This document shows, in pieces, positions 10,701 to 21,632 of a stretch of 40,065 nt of DNA; positions within the stretch are counted from its first letter, which is position 1; every line of letters starts with the position of its first letter. The notes under the pieces were generated by a model. That model had not been told where the DNA came from and searched no databases. It was given only the letters and a program-made list of their open reading frames with translations. Source of the stretch: Nemertoderma westbladi (taxonomy: Eukaryota; Xenacoelomorpha; Nemertodermatida; Nemertodermatidae); assembly GCA_032718475.1 (NCBI GenBank), contig JAUCBJ010002649.1, forward strand, positions 5,001-45,065, in the 5' to 3' direction. A program made the position numbers and the translations under genes.

Positions 10701-13700
10701 CCTCCACTGAGTGTTTATGGGGCGTACCTCAATGTATCCTCTACTGAGTGTTTATGGGGCGTACCTCAAAGTATCCCCCACTGAGTGTTTATGGGGCGTA
10801 CCTCAATGTATCCTCCACTGAGTGTTTATGGGGCGTACCTCAATGTATCCTCCACTGAGTGTTTATGGGGCGTACCTCAATGTATCCTCTACTGAGTGTT
10901 TATGGGGCGTACCTCAATGTATCCTCCACTGAGTGTTTATGGGGAGTACCTCAAAGTATCCTCCACTGAGTGTTTATTGGGCGTACCTCAAAGTATCCTC
11001 CACTGAGTGTTTATGGGGCGTACCTCAATGTATCCTCCACGGAGTGTTTATGGGGCGTACCTCAATGTATCCTCCACTGAGTGTTTATGGGGCGTACCTC
11101 AATGTATCCTCCACGGAGTGTTTATGGGGCGTACCTCAATGTATCCTCCACTGAGTGTTTATGGGGCGTACCTCAATGTATCCTCTACTGAGTGTTTATG
11201 GGGCGTACCTCAAAGTATCCCGCACTGAGTGTTTATGGGGCGTACCTCAATGTATCCTCCACTGAGTGTTTATGTGGCGTACCTCAATGTATCCTCCACT
11301 GAGTGTTTATGTGGCGTACCTCAATGTATCCTCCACTGAGTGTTTATGTGGCGTACCTCAATGTATCCTCCACTGAGTGTTAATGGGGCGTACCCCAATG
11401 TATCCTCCACTGAGTGTTTATGGGGCGTACGTACCTCAATGTATCCTCCACTGAATGTTTATGGGGCGTACCTCAAAGTATCCTCCACTGAGTGTTTATG
11501 GGGCGTACCTCAATGTATCCTCTACTGAGTGTTTATGGGGCGTACCTCAAAGTATCCCCCACTGAGTGTTTATGGGGCGTACCTCAATGTATCCTCCACT
11601 GAGTGTTTATGGGGCGTACCTCAATGTATCCTCTACTGAGTGTTTATGGGGCGTACCTCAATGTGTCTTCCACTAGTGTTTATGTGGCGTACCTCAATGT
11701 ATCCTCCACTGAGTGTTTATGTGGCGTACCTCAATGTATCCTCCACTGAGTGTTAATGGGGCGTACCCCAATGTATCCTCCACTGAGTGTTTATGGGGCG
11801 TACGTACCTCAATGTATCCTCCACTGAATGTTTATGGGGCGTACCTCAATGTGTCTTCCACTAGTGTTTATGGGGCGTACCTCAAAGTATCCTCCACTGA
11901 GTGTTTATGGGGCGTACCTCAATGTGTCTTCCACTAGTGTTTATGTGGCGTACCTCAATGTATCCTCCACTGAGTGTTTATGTGGCGTACCTCAATGTAT
12001 CCTCCACTGAGTGTTAATGGGGCGTACCCCAATGTATCCTCCACTGAGTGTTTATGGGGCGTACGTACCTCAATGTATCCTCCACTGAATGTTTATGGGG
12101 CGTACCTCAAAGTATCCTCCACTGAGTGTTTATGGGGCGTACCTCAATGTATCCTCTACTGAGTGTTTATGGGGCGTACCTCAAAGTATCCCCCACTGAG
12201 TGTTTATGGGGCGTACCTCAATGTATCCTCCACTGAGTGTTTATGGGGCGTACCTCAATGTATCCTCCACTGAGTGTTTATGGGGCGTACCTCAATGTAT
12301 CCTCCACTGAGTGTTTATGGGGCGTACGTACCTCAATGTATCCTCCACTGAGTGTTTATGGGGCGTACCTCAATGTATCCTCCACTGAGTGTTTATGGGG
12401 CGTACCTCAAAGTATCCTCCACTGAGTGTTTATTGGGCGTACCTCAAAGTATCCTCTACTGAGTGTTTATGGGGCGTAGCTCAATGTATCCTCCACTGAG
12501 TGTTTATGGGGCGTACCTCAATGTATCCTCCACTGAGTGTTTATGGGGCGTACGTACCTCAATGTATCCTCCAATGAGTGTTTATGGGGCGTACCTCAAT
12601 GTATCCTCCACTGAGTGTTTATGGGTGGTACCTCAATGCACCCCCCCCCCTGAGTGTTTATGGTGCGTACACCAATGTATCCTTCCCTGAGTTTTGGTGG
12701 GGAGTACCTCAAAGTATCCTCCACTGAGTGTTTATGGGGCGTACGTACCTCAATGTATCTTCCACTGAGTGTCTATGGGGCGTAAGTACCTCAATGCATC
12801 CTCCACTAAGTGTTTATGGGGCGTACCTCAATGTATCCTCTACTGAGTGTTTATGGTGCGTACACCAATGTATCCTTCCCTGAGTTTTGGTGGGGAGTAC
12901 CTCAAAGTATCCTCCAATGAGTGTTTATGGGGCGTACCTCAATGTATCCTCCACTGAGTGTTTATGGGTCGTACCTCAATGCACCCCCCCCCCCCCCTGA
13001 GTGTTTATGGTGCGTACACCAATGTATCCTTCCCTGAGTTTTGGTGGGGAGTACCTCAAAGTATCCTCCACTGAGTGTTTATGGGGCGTACGTACCTCAA
13101 TGTATCTTCCACTGAGTGTCTATGGGGCGTAAGTACCTCAATGCATCCTCCACTAAGTGTTTATGGGGCGTACCTCAATGTATCCTCTACTGAGTGTTTA
13201 TGGTGCGTACACCAATGTATCCTTCCCTGAGTTTTGGTGGGGAGTACCTCAAAGTATCCTCCACTGAGTGTTCATGGGGCGTACCTCAATGTATCCTCCA
13301 CTGAGTGTTTATGGGGCGTACCTCAATGTACCCCCCCCCCCTGAGGGTTATGGTGCGTACACCAATGTAGCCTTCCCTGAGTTTTGGTGGGGAGTACCTC
13401 AAAGTATCCTTCACTGAGTGTTTATGGGGCGTACCTTAATGTATCCTCCACTAGTGTTTATGGGGCGTACCTCAATGTATCCTCCACTGAGTGTTTATGT
13501 GGCGTACCTCAATGTATCCTCTACTGAGTGTTAATGGGGCGTACCCCAATGTATCCTCCACTGAGTGTTTATGGGGCGTACGTACCTCAATGTATCCTCC
13601 ACTGAATGTTTATGGGGCGTACCTCAAAGTATCCTCCACGGAGTGTTTATGGGGCGTACCTCAATGTATCCTCTACTGAGTGTTTATGGGGCGTACCTTA

Positions 13701-14216
13701 ATGTATCCTCCACTAGTGTTTATGGGGCGTACCTCAATGTATCCTCCACTGAGTGTTTATGTGGCGTACCTCAATGTATCCTCCACTGAGTGTTTATGGG
13801 CGTACCTTAATGTATCCTCCACTGAGTGTTTATGGGGCGTACCTCAATGTATCCTCCACTGAGTGTTTATGGGGCGTACGTACCTCAATGTATCCTCCAC
13901 TGAGAGTTTATGTGGCGTACCTCGATGTATCCTTCCCGGAGTCAATGTATCCTCCCCTGAGTATTGGTGGGGAGTACCTCAATGTATCCTCCCCTAAGTG
14001 TTTTTGGTGCGTACACCAATGTATCATCCACTGAGTGTTTATGGAGCGTACCTCAATGTATCCTTCGCTGAGTGTTTATGGGGCGTACCTCAATGTATCC
14101 TCCACTGAGAGTTTATTGGGCGTACACCAATGTATCCCCCCCTGAGTGTTTATGGGGCGTACCTCAATGTATCCTTCGCTGAGTGTTTATGTGTCGTACC
14201 TCAATGTATCCTCTTC
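7719..14216. repeat. Minisatellite C, 37-bp unit, about 175 copies
   Basis: The unit consists of GGCGTACCTCAATGTATCC, TCCACTGAGTG and TTTATGG. Common variants are a 4-bp insertion (CGTACGTACC), CTAGTG in place of CTGAGTG, AAAGTATCC in place of AATGTATCC, and TTAATGG. From about 12600 the array is more diverged and includes poly-C tracts and GTTTTGGTGGGGAGTACC units. The many short open frames across it (MFMGRTSMYPP..., NVSSTECLWGV...) are a by-product of the unit length and not genes. Confidence 0.96.
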
Positions 14217-14935
14217 AATGTATCTTATTGACCCTACTTTGGTACGGTGACGAATTTCCCATGGAAACGGACATTCTGCATAGCAACGCCGAAATTTGGC
14301 TCGCAGAAACTAGAACCATAGATAAAGAGATTGTGATATTCAAAATGTAAAGCCTAGCAACAGGAAGGTCGTTATCAACATTATCAGCTACATCAACTAT
14401 TAATTGACTTAAGATAACATATATTTATAAATCAATGATATTTAATTCCCCGAAACCTCCACCCACTAATTACACAAAACCTCCACCCACACGTACTTTT
14501 ACGCGATGAAGTGATTTCATCAGCGGAAGTCTAATGAAACTCGTATTCCGTCACGCTTTTATAGTAATTAAATCGATTGATGCTCCATGGCAGTTGGAAT
14601 TAGGCCGGAACTAATTATTTATCTAATAATATAATCGCTGCATTGTAGCTTGCATTAAGATTGCTATGCCGGCCATGAGGATGTCAAAGCACAAGAATGT
14701 GCACTGGCTGGGAAACCATGTTAAAGCAAACCATCCTTAGTCGCTTATGCTAAAACGATCATACAATTCCGGAGGACCGCAGACGTTAACTGTCAAAATT
14801 GTGGTCTTCTTTGAGTTACAGAAAGACCAACATCGGCGAGCCTTGACATACGGTTCATATAGGGCAAGTGGGGCACGTCCGTTCGTCTGTCTGTCTGGTA
14901 AATGTTTGAACACGATTTTCTCGTCATCGCTGGTT
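14217..14935. other. Non-coding spacer before the LINE/array complex
   Basis: No gene seen. It holds a near-duplicate pair of CCTCCACCCAC (about 14455 and 14482) and a TE-like end with GTCCGTTCGTCTGTCTGTCTG near 14878. A short open frame at 14747-14959 runs into the array and looks spurious. Confidence 0.55.
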
Positions 14936-15403
14936 GTAAGTAGTAGGCTTAGTAGGTAAGCAGTAGGCTTAGTAGGTAAGTAGTAGGCTTAGTAGGTAAG
15001 TAGTAGGCTTAGTAGGTAAGTAGTAGGTTTAGTAGGTAAGTAGTAGGCTTAGTAGGTAAGTAGTAGGCTTAGTAGGTAAGTATTAGGCTTAGTAGGTAAG
15101 TAGTAGGCTTAGTAGGTAAGTAGTAGGCTTAGTAGGTAAGTAGTAGGCTTAGTAGGTAAGTAGTAGGCTTAGTAGGTAAGTAGTAGGCTTAGTAGGTAAG
15201 TAGTAGGCTTAGTAGGTAAGTAGTAGGCTTAGTAGGTAAGTAGTAGGCTTAGTAGGTAAGTAGTAGGCTTAGTAGGTAAGTAGTAGGCTTAGTAGGTAAG
15301 TAGTAGGCTTAGTAGGTAAGTATTAGGCTTAGTAGGTAAGTAGTAGGCTTAGTAGGTAAGTAGTAGGCTTAGTAGGTAAGTAGTAGGCTTAGTAGGTAAG
15401 TAG
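14936..15403 (+). repeat. Minisatellite D1, 20-bp unit, about 23 copies
   Basis: The unit is GTAAGTAGTAGGCTTAGTAG with scattered changes (GTATTAGG, GTAAGCAG, AGGTTTAG). It begins after CGCTGGTT and ends at TATACGATGG, the start of the LINE fragment. The last variant unit before the LINE lies 83 bp from the junction in both D1 and D2, so the two arrays share ancestry. Confidence 0.96.
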
Positions 15404-15662
15404 TATACGATGGTTCGACAACATTTGTGCCTACTGTTGACAGTGACACAGAACCATTTGAAGTGTTATGGGGTGTCCTCCAGGGAGACACACTTGCACC
15501 ATTCTTGTTCATAATTGTGGTTGACTATGATCTACGCATGTCCTTAGATCATCATAATGATGATGGGGTGATGATAACTCCACCTACTGGCTCCAGAAGT
15601 CGAGGAAATCCTGCCAAGTACCTAACTGATCTAGACTTTGCTGATGACTTAGGAGTACTCTC
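15404..15662 (+). pseudogene. LINE RT fragment (motifs B-C), copy 1
   Basis: The frame continues from TATACGATGG as YDGSTTFVPTVDSDTEPF, then EVLWGVLQGDTLAPFLFI (RT motif B) and LTDLDFADDLGVLS, where FADD is the catalytic motif C. It is cut off at GGAGTACTCTCA and followed by AT-rich filler, then by an earlier part of the same element, so the order is scrambled. It is nearly identical to 19845-20103. The fragment has no start codon of its own and is a broken copy. Confidence 0.85.
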
Positions 15663-15702
15663 ATATCCATATATAAGACCGATATACCATATGAGAGTAC
15701 TC
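15653..15702. repeat. 14-bp inverted repeat at LINE rearrangement junction
   Basis: GAGTACTCTCATAT (15653-15666) and ATATGAGAGTACTC (15689-15702) form a perfect hairpin with a 22-nt loop. The adjacent CATATCCATATATAAGACC and GATATCCATATATGAGACC form an imperfect direct repeat. In this copy the base after the second GAGTACTCT is G, giving a TGA stop; the second copy has C. Confidence 0.9.
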
Positions 15703-15714
15703 TGATATCCATAT

Positions 15715-16760
15715 ATGAGACCATATATCCTGTTTCGTAGGAAATACAGGAGCTCTATACAAGACTGCAATGCATTTACACTACGACCCTTCTCCAGTGA
15801 TCACCGCCTTATTGTGGCAAAGGTAAGACTTAGTCTGCGTGCTAGCAGAACAACGAAATCTGCCTTGCCGCGGCATGACTGGTCCTCTCTGTTGCAACAG
15901 CCAAGTGTGAGATCCAGCTTCACACTACAGCTGAGCAACAGGTATGAGGTTCTTGCCTCTGAGGCGGCAGATCACTGTGAGGGCTATACTGCCTTCACAG
16001 AGGCAGTTAAGTTAGCAGCCGCAGAAACAGTTCCTGTATACCCTCGAAACAGGAAACGGGCCCCCTGGACTCACAACAAAATTCAGAAGAGCCGAAATGA
16101 CCTCTACAAGGCGCAGAAAGAGTCCCGACTCAAACAGACTACAGCGGCCAAGAACGAAGTTAAGGCTGCATCTAGGTCCCTGAACAGGCAGTACTCTGTT
16201 AATTTACAGGAACTAATAAACCAACAGGTTGATGCCATCAATGATGCTGACGACAGCAGGCAATCATCCCAGGCATGGAGATCGATTAACTTGCTTGCTG
16301 GTCGAAAAAGCCAACCAACCACCAAGGTTAAGGCTGAATCACCAGCCGATCGCCTCAATGGTTGGAAGGCCCACTTTGAAAAGCTCCTCAATAATGACGG
16401 GGTATTGCCTGATAACTTTATAGAAGTAAAAGTGTCTGAGTCTGTACTCCCAGATATTCCCATTGGTGATATCTCCTTTGCAGAAGTGAAGGCTGCTGCA
16501 AAGAGCATTAAGATCAATCGAGCCAGTGGAGTAGATGGTGTTCCCCCTGAGGTCTTTAAAATACCTGAGTGTTTAAAGCTCATCTATCCCATCATAGTAG
16601 ACATGTACCGAACAACAAGAGTCCCACAAGAAATGAAAACAAATAAGTTGGTACCAGTTCCCAAGAAGGGCAACCTAACACTCTATGGTTCTTTTCGGGG
16701 AATCTCATTGATCTCGATTGCTGCAAAGCTATACAATAGAATTCTATTAAATCGCATCAG
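15715..16760 (+). pseudogene. LINE endonuclease C-terminus to RT N-terminus, copy 1
   Basis: An open frame of about 349 codons. Near residues 27-30 it has SSDH, the last catalytic motif of APE-type endonucleases (FSSDHRLIVAKV). A basic linker follows (RNRKRAPWTHNKIQ), then a region rich in Lys, Gln and Ala. The RT start reads INRASGVDGVPPEVFK and KLVPVPKKGN, followed by YGSFRGISLISIAAKLYNRI. The N-terminal endonuclease is missing. The coding sequence stops at CGCATCAG|GTAAGT, where array D2 begins; the TAA inside GTAAGT ends the frame. The nearest relatives I know are the RTE-like elements often annotated as craniofacial development protein 2-like; the clade is tentative. Confidence 0.85.
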
Positions 16761-17287
16761 GTAAGTAGTAGGCTAAGTAGGTAAGTAGTAGGCTTAGTAG
16801 GTAAGTAGTAGGCTTAGTAGGTAAGTAGTAGGCTTAGTAGGTAAGTAGTAGGCTTAGTAGGTAAGTATTAGGCTTAGTAGGTAAGTAGTAGGCTTAGAAG
16901 GAAGTAGTAGGCTTAGTAGGTAAGTAGTAGGCTTAGTAGGTAAGTAGTAGGCTTAGTAGGTAAGTAGTAGGCTTAGTAGGTAAGTAGTAGGCTTAGTAGG
17001 TAAGTATTAGGCTTAGTAGGTAAGTATTAGGCTTAGTAGGTAAGTATTAGGCTTAGTAGGTAAGTAGTAGGCTTAGTAGGTAAGTAGTAGGATTAGTAGG
17101 TAAGTAGTAGGCTTTGTAGGTAAGTAGTAGGCTTAGTAGGTAAGTAGTAGGCTTAGTAGGTAAGTAGTAGGCTTAGTAGGTAAGTAGTAGGCTTAGTAGG
17201 TAAGTATTAGGCTTAGTAGGTAAGTAGTAGGCTTAGTAGGTAAGTAGTAGGCTTAGTAGGTAAGTAGTAGGCTTAGTAGGTAAGTAG
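16761..17287 (+). repeat. Minisatellite D2, 20-bp unit, about 26 copies, inside LINE sequence
   Basis: Same unit as D1. It begins as CAG|GTAAGTAGTAGGC and ends at TATACGATGG. It replaces about 450 bp of RT sequence that is present in the second copy (21203-21655). Marker variants (a GGCTTAGAAGGAAG unit at about 16891, AGGATTAG, GGCTTTGTAGG) recur in D3 at a constant offset of 2,557 bp. Confidence 0.97.
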
Positions 17288-18300
17288 TATACGATGGTTC
17301 GACAACATTTGTGCCTACTGTTGACAGTGACACAGAACCATTTGAAGTGTTATGGGGTGTCCTCCAGGGAGACACACTTGCACCATTCTTGTTCATAATT
17401 GTGGTTGACTATGATCTACGCATGTCCTTAGATCATCATAATGATGATGGGGTGATGATAACTCCACCTACTGGCTCCAGAAGTCGAGGAAATCCTGCCA
17501 AGTACCTAACTGATCTAGACTTTGCTGATGACTTAGGAGTACTCTCAGAATCACTAGAGGGAGCCCAACGGCTCCTCAGCTCATTAGAACATGCTGCTTC
17601 TAGTGTTGGTCTTTTTATTAACTCCAGAAAGACCAAAATTTTGACAGTTAACTTTGAAAGTCCTCAGCAAGTCTCTGATCGGATGAGCACAAGCACAAAA
17701 GATGGTATGCTTCAGCATGTGGATGACTTCTGTTACCTGGGATCATGGATCCGGAAGTCAGGTGAGGACCTTCGAATACGTAAGGGAAAGGCATGGGCAG
17801 CCTTGAATAGGCTTTCCAGGATTTGGAAGTCACCGAGAATTAATCGGAAACTTAAGGTCCGATTATTTAGAGCAGCAGTAGTTCCAGTACTCCTCTATGG
17901 GAGTCCATGCTGGGCTCTAACTGCTGAGGATACCAAATCTCTGGATGGCACATTCACAAGAATGCTACGCCGGGTTCATTGTGTCAAGTACAATGCACAC
18001 ATCTCCAACCAGACACTATATAACATTGAAGGTGTCTCATTGGTTCCCCCAAGCTTGACACTAGAACAAAATTGCCTCCGATTTGCAGGACATTGCTTTC
18101 GCCGTGAGGACCAGCCAGTGCATAATCTTGTACTTTGGCAGCCTCATGGAGTGAATAAGCATGGTGGACAGCCCATGACTTTCTTGAGACGCATCTTAAA
18201 GGACACTGGCCTTGAAGATGCGGATGATCTAGCAAATGTCATGGGTGATAGGGAGTTGTGGCGGTGCAATTTTGTCGATAAGCCGGCACAGCATTCTTAA
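17288..18300 (+). pseudogene. LINE RT motif B to C-terminus, copy 1
   Basis: Open from the array edge to the TAA at 18298-18300. It contains WGVLQGDTLAPF, DFADDLGVLSESLEGAQRLL and INSRKTKILTVN, then YLGSWIRKSGEDL, VVPVLLYGSPCWALT and LDGTFTRMLRRV, and ends FVDKPAQHS. This is the thumb and C-terminal domain typical of RTE-like LINEs, here intact. Motif A is absent because array D2 occupies its place, so this copy cannot encode an active enzyme. Confidence 0.85.
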
Positions 18301-18342
18301 AAATGCAGCTGCAATGCAGCATGCAGATCCTAGTAGTAGTAG
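18301..18342 (+). repeat. LINE 3' UTR with (TAG)n tail, short
   Basis: After the stop codon comes AAATGCAGCTGCAATGCAGC, then ATGCAGATCC and (TAG)4. The tail runs directly into GAGTACTCTC, the first bases of another 5'-truncated copy. Confidence 0.7.
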
Positions 18343-19106
18343 GAGTACTCTCAGAATCACTAGAGGGAGCCCAACGGTTCCTCAGCTCATTAGAACATGC
18401 TGCTTCTAGTGTTGGTCTTTATATTAACTCCAGAAATACCAAAATTTTGACAGTTAACTTTGAAAGTCCTCAGCAAGTCTCTGATCGGATGAGCATAAGC
18501 TCAAAAGATGTTATGCTTGAGCATGTGGACGACTTCTGTTACCTGGGATCATGGATCCGGAAGTCAGGTAAGGACCTTCGAATACGTAAGGGAAAGGCAT
18601 GGGCAGCCTTGAATAGGCTTTCCAGGATTCGGAAGTCACCGAGAATTAATCGGAAACTTAAGGTCCGATTATTTAGAGCAGCAGTAGGTCCAGTACTCCT
18701 CTATGGGAGTCCATGCTGGGCTCTAACTGCTGAGGATACCAAATCTCTGGATGGCACATTCACAAGAATGCTACGCCGGGTTCATTGTGTCAAGTACAAT
18801 GCACACATCTCCAACCAGACACTATATAACATTGAAGGTGTCTCATTGGTTCCCCCAAGCTTGACACTAGAACAAAATTGCCTCCGATTTCCAGGACATT
18901 GCTTTCGCCGTGAGGACCAGCCAGTGCATAATCTTGTACTTTGGCAGCCTCATGGAGTGAATAAGCATGGTGGACAGCCCATGACTTTCTTGAGACGCAT
19001 CTTAAAGGACACTGGCCTTGAAGATGCGGATGATCTAGCAAATGTCATGGGTGATAGGGAGTTGTGGCGGTGCAATTTTGTCGATAAGCCGGCACAGCAT
19101 TCTTAA
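18343..19106 (+). pseudogene. 5'-truncated LINE copy (RT C-terminal part), tail-to-head
   Basis: It repeats the RT C-terminal half from GAGTACTCTCAGAATC to the same stop. It has its own diagnostic changes: INSRNTK, MSISSKDVMLEHV, SRIRKSPR, and FPGHCFRR instead of FAGHCFRR. These are shared only with 22711-23474, so the truncated copy was already present before the whole block was duplicated. It lacks motifs A, B and C and is non-functional. Confidence 0.85.
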
Positions 19107-19157
19107 AAATGCAGCTGCAATGCAGCATGCCGATCCTAGTAGTAGTAGTAGTAGTAG
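19107..19157 (+). repeat. LINE 3' UTR and (TAG)n tail leading into array D3
   Basis: The sequence AAATGCAGCTGCAATGCAGC, ATGCCGATCC and about seven TAG triplets pass without a break into GTAAGTAGTAGGCTTAGTAG units. This suggests that the 20-bp unit grew out of the LINE tail. Confidence 0.75.
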
Positions 19158-19844
19158 GTAAGTAGTAGGCTTAGTAGGTAAGTAGTAGGCTTAGTAGGTA
19201 AGTAGTAGGCTTAGTAGGTAAGTAGTAGGCTTAGTAGGTAAGTAGTAGGCTTAGTAGGCAAGTAGTAGGCTTAGCAGGTAAGTAGTAGGCTTAGTAGGTA
19301 AGTACTAGGCTTAGTAGGTAAGTAGTAGGCTTAGTAGGTAAGTAGTAGGCTTAGTAGGTAAGTAGTAGGCTTAGTAGGTAAGTAGTAGGCTTAGTAGGTA
19401 AGTAGTAGGCTTAGTAGGTAAGTATTAGGCTTAGTAGGTAAGTAGTAGGCTTAGAAGGAAGTAGTAGGCTTAGTAGGTAAGTAGTAGGCTTAGTAGGTAA
19501 GTAGTAGGCTTAGTAGGTAAGTAGTAGGCTTAGTAGGTAAGTAGTAGGCTTAGTAGGTAAGTATTAGGCTTAGTAGGTAAGTATTAGGCTTAGTAGGTAA
19601 GTATTAGGCTTAGTAGGTAAGTAGTAGGCTTAGTAGGTAAGTAGTAGGATTAGTAGGTAAGTAGTAGGCTTTGTAGGTAAGTAGTAGGCTTAGTAGGTAA
19701 GTAGTAGGCTTAGTAGGTAAGTAGTAGGCTTAGTAGGTAAGTAGTAGGCTTAGTAGGTAAGTATTAGGCTTAGTAGGTAAGTAGTAGGCTTAGTAGGTAA
19801 GTAGTAGGCTTAGTAGGTAAGTAGTAGGCTTAGTAGGTAAGTAG
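19158..19844 (+). repeat. Minisatellite D3, 20-bp unit, about 34 copies
   Basis: Same unit as D1, D2 and D4. Its right-hand part carries the same ordered variants as D2, offset by 2,557 bp. The left part adds units with AGGCAAG, AGCAGG and GTACTAGG. Confidence 0.97.
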
Positions 19845-20103
19845 TATACGATGGTTCGACAACATTTGTGCCTACTGTTGACAGTGACACAGAACCATTT
19901 GAAGTGTTATGGGGTGTCCTCCAGGGAGACACACTTGCACCATTCTTGTTCATAATTGTGGTTGACTATGATCTACGCATGTCCTTAGATCATCATAATG
20001 ATGATGGGGTGATGATAACTCCACCTACTGGCTCCAGAAGTCGAGGAAATCCTGCCAAGTACCTAACTGATCTAGACTTTGCTGATGACTTAGGAGTACT
20101 CTC
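19845..20103 (+). pseudogene. LINE RT fragment (motifs B-C), copy 2
   Basis: It is almost identical to 15404-15662 (offset 4,441) and includes DLDFADDLGVLS. It again ends at GGAGTACTCTCA and joins through the same AT-rich filler to the endonuclease part. Here the filler is open in frame, giving one 545-codon frame (19868-21505) in which the RT active site precedes its own endonuclease. This is a permuted order and not a natural protein. Confidence 0.85.
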
Positions 20104-20143
20104 ATATCCATATATAAGACCGATATACCATATGAGAGTACTC
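20094..20143. repeat. 14-bp inverted repeat at LINE junction, second copy
   Basis: The same GAGTACTCTCATAT / ATATGAGAGTACTC hairpin as at 15653-15702, with the second arm followed by TCATATCC instead of TGATATCC. Confidence 0.9.
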
Positions 20144-20155
20144 TCATATCCATAT

Positions 20156-21420
20156 ATGAGACCATATATCCTGTTTCGTAGGAAATACAGGAGCTCTATA
20201 CAAGACTGCAATGCATTTACACTACGACCCTTCTCCAGTGATCACCGCCTTATTGTGGCAAAGGTAAGACTTAGTCTGCGTGCTAGCAGAACAACGAAAT
20301 CTGCCTTGCCGCGGCATGACTGGTCCTCTCTGTTGCAACAGCCAAGTGTGAGATCCAGCTTCACACTACAGCTGAGCAACAGGTATGAGGTTCTTGCCTC
20401 TGAGGCGGCAGATCACTGTGAGGGCTATACTGCCTTCACAGAGGCAGTTAAGTTAGCAGCCGCAGAAACAGTTCCTGTATACCCTCGAAACAGGAAACGG
20501 GCCCCCTGGACTCACAACAAAATTCAGAAGAGCCGAAATGACCTCTACAAGGCGCAGAAAGAGTCCCGACTCATACAGACTACAGCGGCCAAGAACGAAG
20601 TTAAGGCTGCATCTAGGTCCCTGAACAGGCAGTACTCTGTTAATTTACAGGAACTAATAAACCAACAGGTTGATGCCATCAATGATGCTGACGACAGCAG
20701 GCAATCATCCCAGGCATGGAGATCGATTAACTTGCTTGCTGGTCGAAAAAGCCAACCAACCACCAAGGTTAAGGCTGAATCACCAGCCGATCGCCTCAAT
20801 GGTTGGAAGGCCCACTTTGAAAAGCTCCTCAATAATGACGGGGTATTGCCTGATAACTTTATAGAAGTAAAAGTGTCTGAGTCTGTACTCCCAGATATTC
20901 CCATTGGTGATATCTCCTTTGCAGAAGTGAAGGCTGCTGCAAAGAGCATTAAGATCAATCGAGCCAGTGGAGTAGATGGTGTTCCCCCTGAGGTCTTTAA
21001 AATACCTGAGTGTTTAAAGCTCATCTATCCCATCATAGTAGACATGTACCGAACAACAAGAGTCCCACAAGAAATGAAAACAAATAAGTTGGTACCAGTT
21101 CCCAAGAAGGGCAACCTAACACTCTATGGTTCTTTTCGGGGAATCTCATTGATCTCGATTGCTGCAAAGCTATACAATAGAATTCTATTAAATCGCATCA
21201 GGGATCCCATTGAGAGACTGCTCCGTGGAAATCAGAATGGGTTCCGTAAAGGTCGTGGGACCATGGAGCCCATTTTGGCACTTAGAAGGATAATTGAAGA
21301 GTTATCAAAAAAGAAAGACAGGCATCTGGCTGTTATCTATGTTGACTTCTTCAAGGCCTTTGATTCAGTCTCTCGCTCACGTATGTTCAGCATACTTTCA
21401 TTATATGGGATTCCTGATGA
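20156..21420 (+). pseudogene. LINE endonuclease C-terminus through RT motif A, copy 2
   Basis: It matches 15715-16760 with very few changes (for example LIQTT for LKQTT). It then continues where the first copy is interrupted: after NRILLNRI comes DPIERLLRGNQNGFRKGRG, then EPILALRRIIEE and YVDFFKAFDSVSRSRM (RT motif A with the catalytic Asp). The frame breaks at 21421, where a 212-bp segment is repeated. The endonuclease N-terminus is missing. Confidence 0.85.
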
Positions 21421-21632
21421 ATTGAGAGACTGCTCCGTGGAAATCAGAATGGGTTCCGTAAAGGTCGTGGGACCATGGAGCCCATTTTGGCACTTAGAAG
21501 GATAATTGAAGAGTTATCAAAAAAGAAAGACAGGCATCTGGCTGTTATCTATGTTGACTTCTTCAAGGCCTTTGATTCAGTCTCTCGCTCACGTATGTTC
21601 AGCATACTTTCATTATATGGGATTCCTGATGA
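21209..21632 (+). repeat. 212-bp tandem duplication inside the RT
   Basis: 21209-21420 is repeated at 21421-21632, both starting ATTGAGAGACTGCTCCGTGG and both ending GGGATTCCTGATGA. 212 is not a multiple of 3, so the duplication shifts the frame. The 545-codon frame ends at 21505 and the correct frame resumes in a different phase. Confidence 0.9.

Noticed and set aside
7605-14034. Many repetitive short open frames (MFMGRTSMYPP-type peptides)
   Set aside because: They overlap in several frames, follow the repeat unit, and have no splice or start context. They are minisatellite by-products.
7719-14216. Splice-donor unit in array C (GAG|GTACGC on the minus strand)
   Set aside because: Only a weak donor match and no exon seen on that side at about 14217. 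The LINE motif origin explains the unit better.
16104-16583. Minus-strand frames opposite the LINE (for example 159 codons, also 20545-21024)
   Set aside because: Antisense shadows of the endonuclease-RT coding sequence, duplicated with it.
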